From: Oryza sativa Japonica Group
Lineage: Eukaryota; Streptophyta; Magnoliopsida; Poales; Poaceae
DNA: 64,000 nucleotides
Assembly: GCF_034140825.1 (NCBI RefSeq)
Contig: NC_089040.1
Location: 3,699,501 to 3,763,500, forward strand
Direction of reading: 5' to 3'
In this document: positions 62,429 to 64,000 of the stretch, one piece after another
How positions within the stretch are numbered: position 1 is the stretch's first letter
Layout of the letters: every line of letters begins with the position of its first letter
Translations under genes and position numbers: made by a program
Notes under the pieces: model-generated
Databases searched by the model: none
Told to the model about the DNA's origin: nothing
Seen by the model: the letters and a program-made list of their open reading frames with translations, nothing else

Positions 62429-64000
62429 CTATCTCCTCTTAGAAACTGGGCTTACCTTGCAAACTTCCACATCAAAACCAAAGTCCATGAGAACAAGTAT
62501 CCAGGCACGCTGTTGCTCAGACAGCTGGTCCCTTGGCCCTTTGACCTCCACAAGTTTAGCTTCACCGCCTCCTCTTTCATCAAGGAAACGCCATAGCAGC
62601 AGATCAGGCATTCCACTGGACCAGCTTCTGTAATCGAGGGCTAGATGCCGGAGCAGAGATGCCAAGCGATGGCCACCGGTGCATACGACGGCAGCTCGTA
62701 GATCTGTCAAGGAATGCCGGTCCCAGTTAACACCCCTGCAGGATGTCCCCTGGTGTAGCTCCCAGGAGCTGATAAGAATCTCTTCAGCAATGCCATCTTG
62801 AATCTTTTTCAGCTGGGACTCTATAAGGTCCTTTCTTGATCTGTAGAATTCATCAGTTTCCAGGTCCAGAGGGGCTGTCTGCAAGAGAATGTGCAAATCA
62901 AGCTATGGATAAGTGTGTTGACATGTAATTTTCTCTTTAACCGAATAGAGGGTTATCATGAGCTCAATCTATTGACAGTGATTAACAGGAGCAATAGGAT
63001 GAATCCATTTTAAGAAAGGTATGGCCATTTTACAGAAAATACAGCATTCAGCATCGACTCAAACATGCCTTTAAAAAGCAGAATGGTTGTCAGCCATGTA
63101 TAGACATCAAGCACATGGCTAAGCACTATTGAAAACAGTGTGACAAAAAGTTGACGCGTAGTTCATCTACCTGAAATTTAGTCTGGAAAACATCTGGTAC
63201 GTCTGAAAATATTGCATCCCACATTAGAAGGCCAAAGATAGTCATCCAAATGCCACCTTCTGAATGGGTACCTCGCCAACCCCCTCCTTCATCTGCGTAA
63301 TATTGTAAAGCCAATTGTTCTACCCCACAAAGCTCACCATCGTATCCGTAAAATACATTCTTTGCACCTGTTTCACAATTTAACGGTCTTCCTTCTATAT
63401 TTACCTGTTATAATCAACAAAGTGCCACGAGTATATTTACTTATTTAGCAAGATTATACAACCTTGATGCAATAGATCAGAAGGAAAATTTCTAATGTCC
63501 ACAATGAGGAGCATCAGGTGATATGTACCTCTTTTATATTTGTCGTAACAGCATTGGCATAACTGGGAACTTTCCAGCGCCGTGGAGGTTTGCTTAAACG
63601 CACAACTCTCCTTTGCAGTGCAATCTTTGAACCAGCACGGACCCATGGATCAATTACCCCTGCTTCAGCTATTGACAGGCTCTCATTGGAACGATTCATG
63701 TGCTCCAAATCAACAGATAGTCTCAAAGCCCAATATCCTCGCTTTCTATCCGAAGCAACAGTACTGAGTAGTCTCTTTAGAACTCTTATTGCATCAGTAT
63801 ACCTGTAAAGTAAAATCCGCACGAAATGTGCAAATGAGTTAATTATGTTTACTATTTCATGTAAGGAAGAAACTAGTATGGCTAAAGCTTCAGGTCAACT
63901 AAATTTTACACAAACTTAGAAATTCCATATATCTGAACTTCTGAAGAGATTGCTTTGATTTTATCGATAATGTTTTCAAAATTATTCCTTACCTACGGTC
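62429..64000 (-). CDS. FAN1: FAN1 structure-specific nuclease, 3' part
   Basis: C-terminal exons, in transcript order: end of an exon at 63993-64000 and beyond, then 63529-63802, 63171-63404 and 62429-62878. Encoded blocks: YTDAIRVLKRLLSTVASDRK with GYWALRLSVDLEHMNRSNES (TPR-like), LQYYADEGGGWRGTHSEGGI and WMTIFGLLMWDAIFSDVPDV (start of the nuclease), then the VRR-NUC core with GMPDLLLWRF and KLVEVKGPRDQLSEQQRAWI. The PD ... EVK catalytic residues are present. The stop is at 62429. Known role: 5' flap endonuclease/exonuclease in DNA interstrand crosslink repair, in the nucleus. The N-terminal half lies outside the window. Intact as far as seen. Confidence 0.93.

Overview
This window is plant nuclear DNA, almost certainly rice (Oryza sativa). 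Small-exon genes with GT-AG introns are mixed with GC-rich grass-type single-exon genes, Stowaway and Tourist MITEs, hAT and MULE elements and gypsy retroelement remains. From memory, the pairing of the RBM22-like CCCH protein (rice C3H40) with FAN1 and MAT1 fits the short arm of rice chromosome 6. That placement is recalled, not computed.

The two ends hold conserved single-copy genes. On the left (1.0-4.0 kb, minus) is an RBM22/Cwc2-type spliceosomal CCCH protein whose exons I joined into a 482-residue product. On the right are a mitochondrial OXA2-type membrane insertase with a C-terminal helical repeat region (52.2-59.7 kb, minus, 15 coding exons, 586 residues), the CDK-activating-kinase factor MAT1 (60.0-61.7 kb, plus, 195 residues), and the 3' part of the FAN1 nuclease gene (62.4 kb to the edge, minus). 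OXA2 and MAT1 are divergent and share an intergenic promoter of about 300 bp.

The middle (about 10.9-50 kb) is a locally duplicated F-box region. It holds five paralogues: two intact copies with an expanded acidic linker (FB1 and FB3), one with a 2-bp frameshift (FB2), one split by a transposon (FB4), and a more divergent intact copy (FB5). A sixth, tiny fragment lies near 29.4 kb. Promoters and 3' flanks were copied with the genes, and N- and C-terminal halves group differently among the copies, which suggests gene conversion.

Transposons shaped the cluster. Two Dart-like hAT elements encode full-length BED-type transposases and have perfect 8-bp target duplications. One of them lies inside FB4 and itself contains a 4.5-kb solo LTR with its own 5-bp duplication. 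A 1.75-kb Pack-MULE carries pieces of a DUF674 gene and a BAHD acyltransferase gene. Two gypsy elements of one family and a third gypsy remnant are present as fossils. Further pseudogene scraps (DUF3615, DUF569, receptor kinase, and a copy of the OXA2 3' exon) lie between them. I saw no wholly new biological system. The most informative observations are the nested insertions, the mosaic F-box genes and the filled versus empty MITE sites in paralogous flanks.
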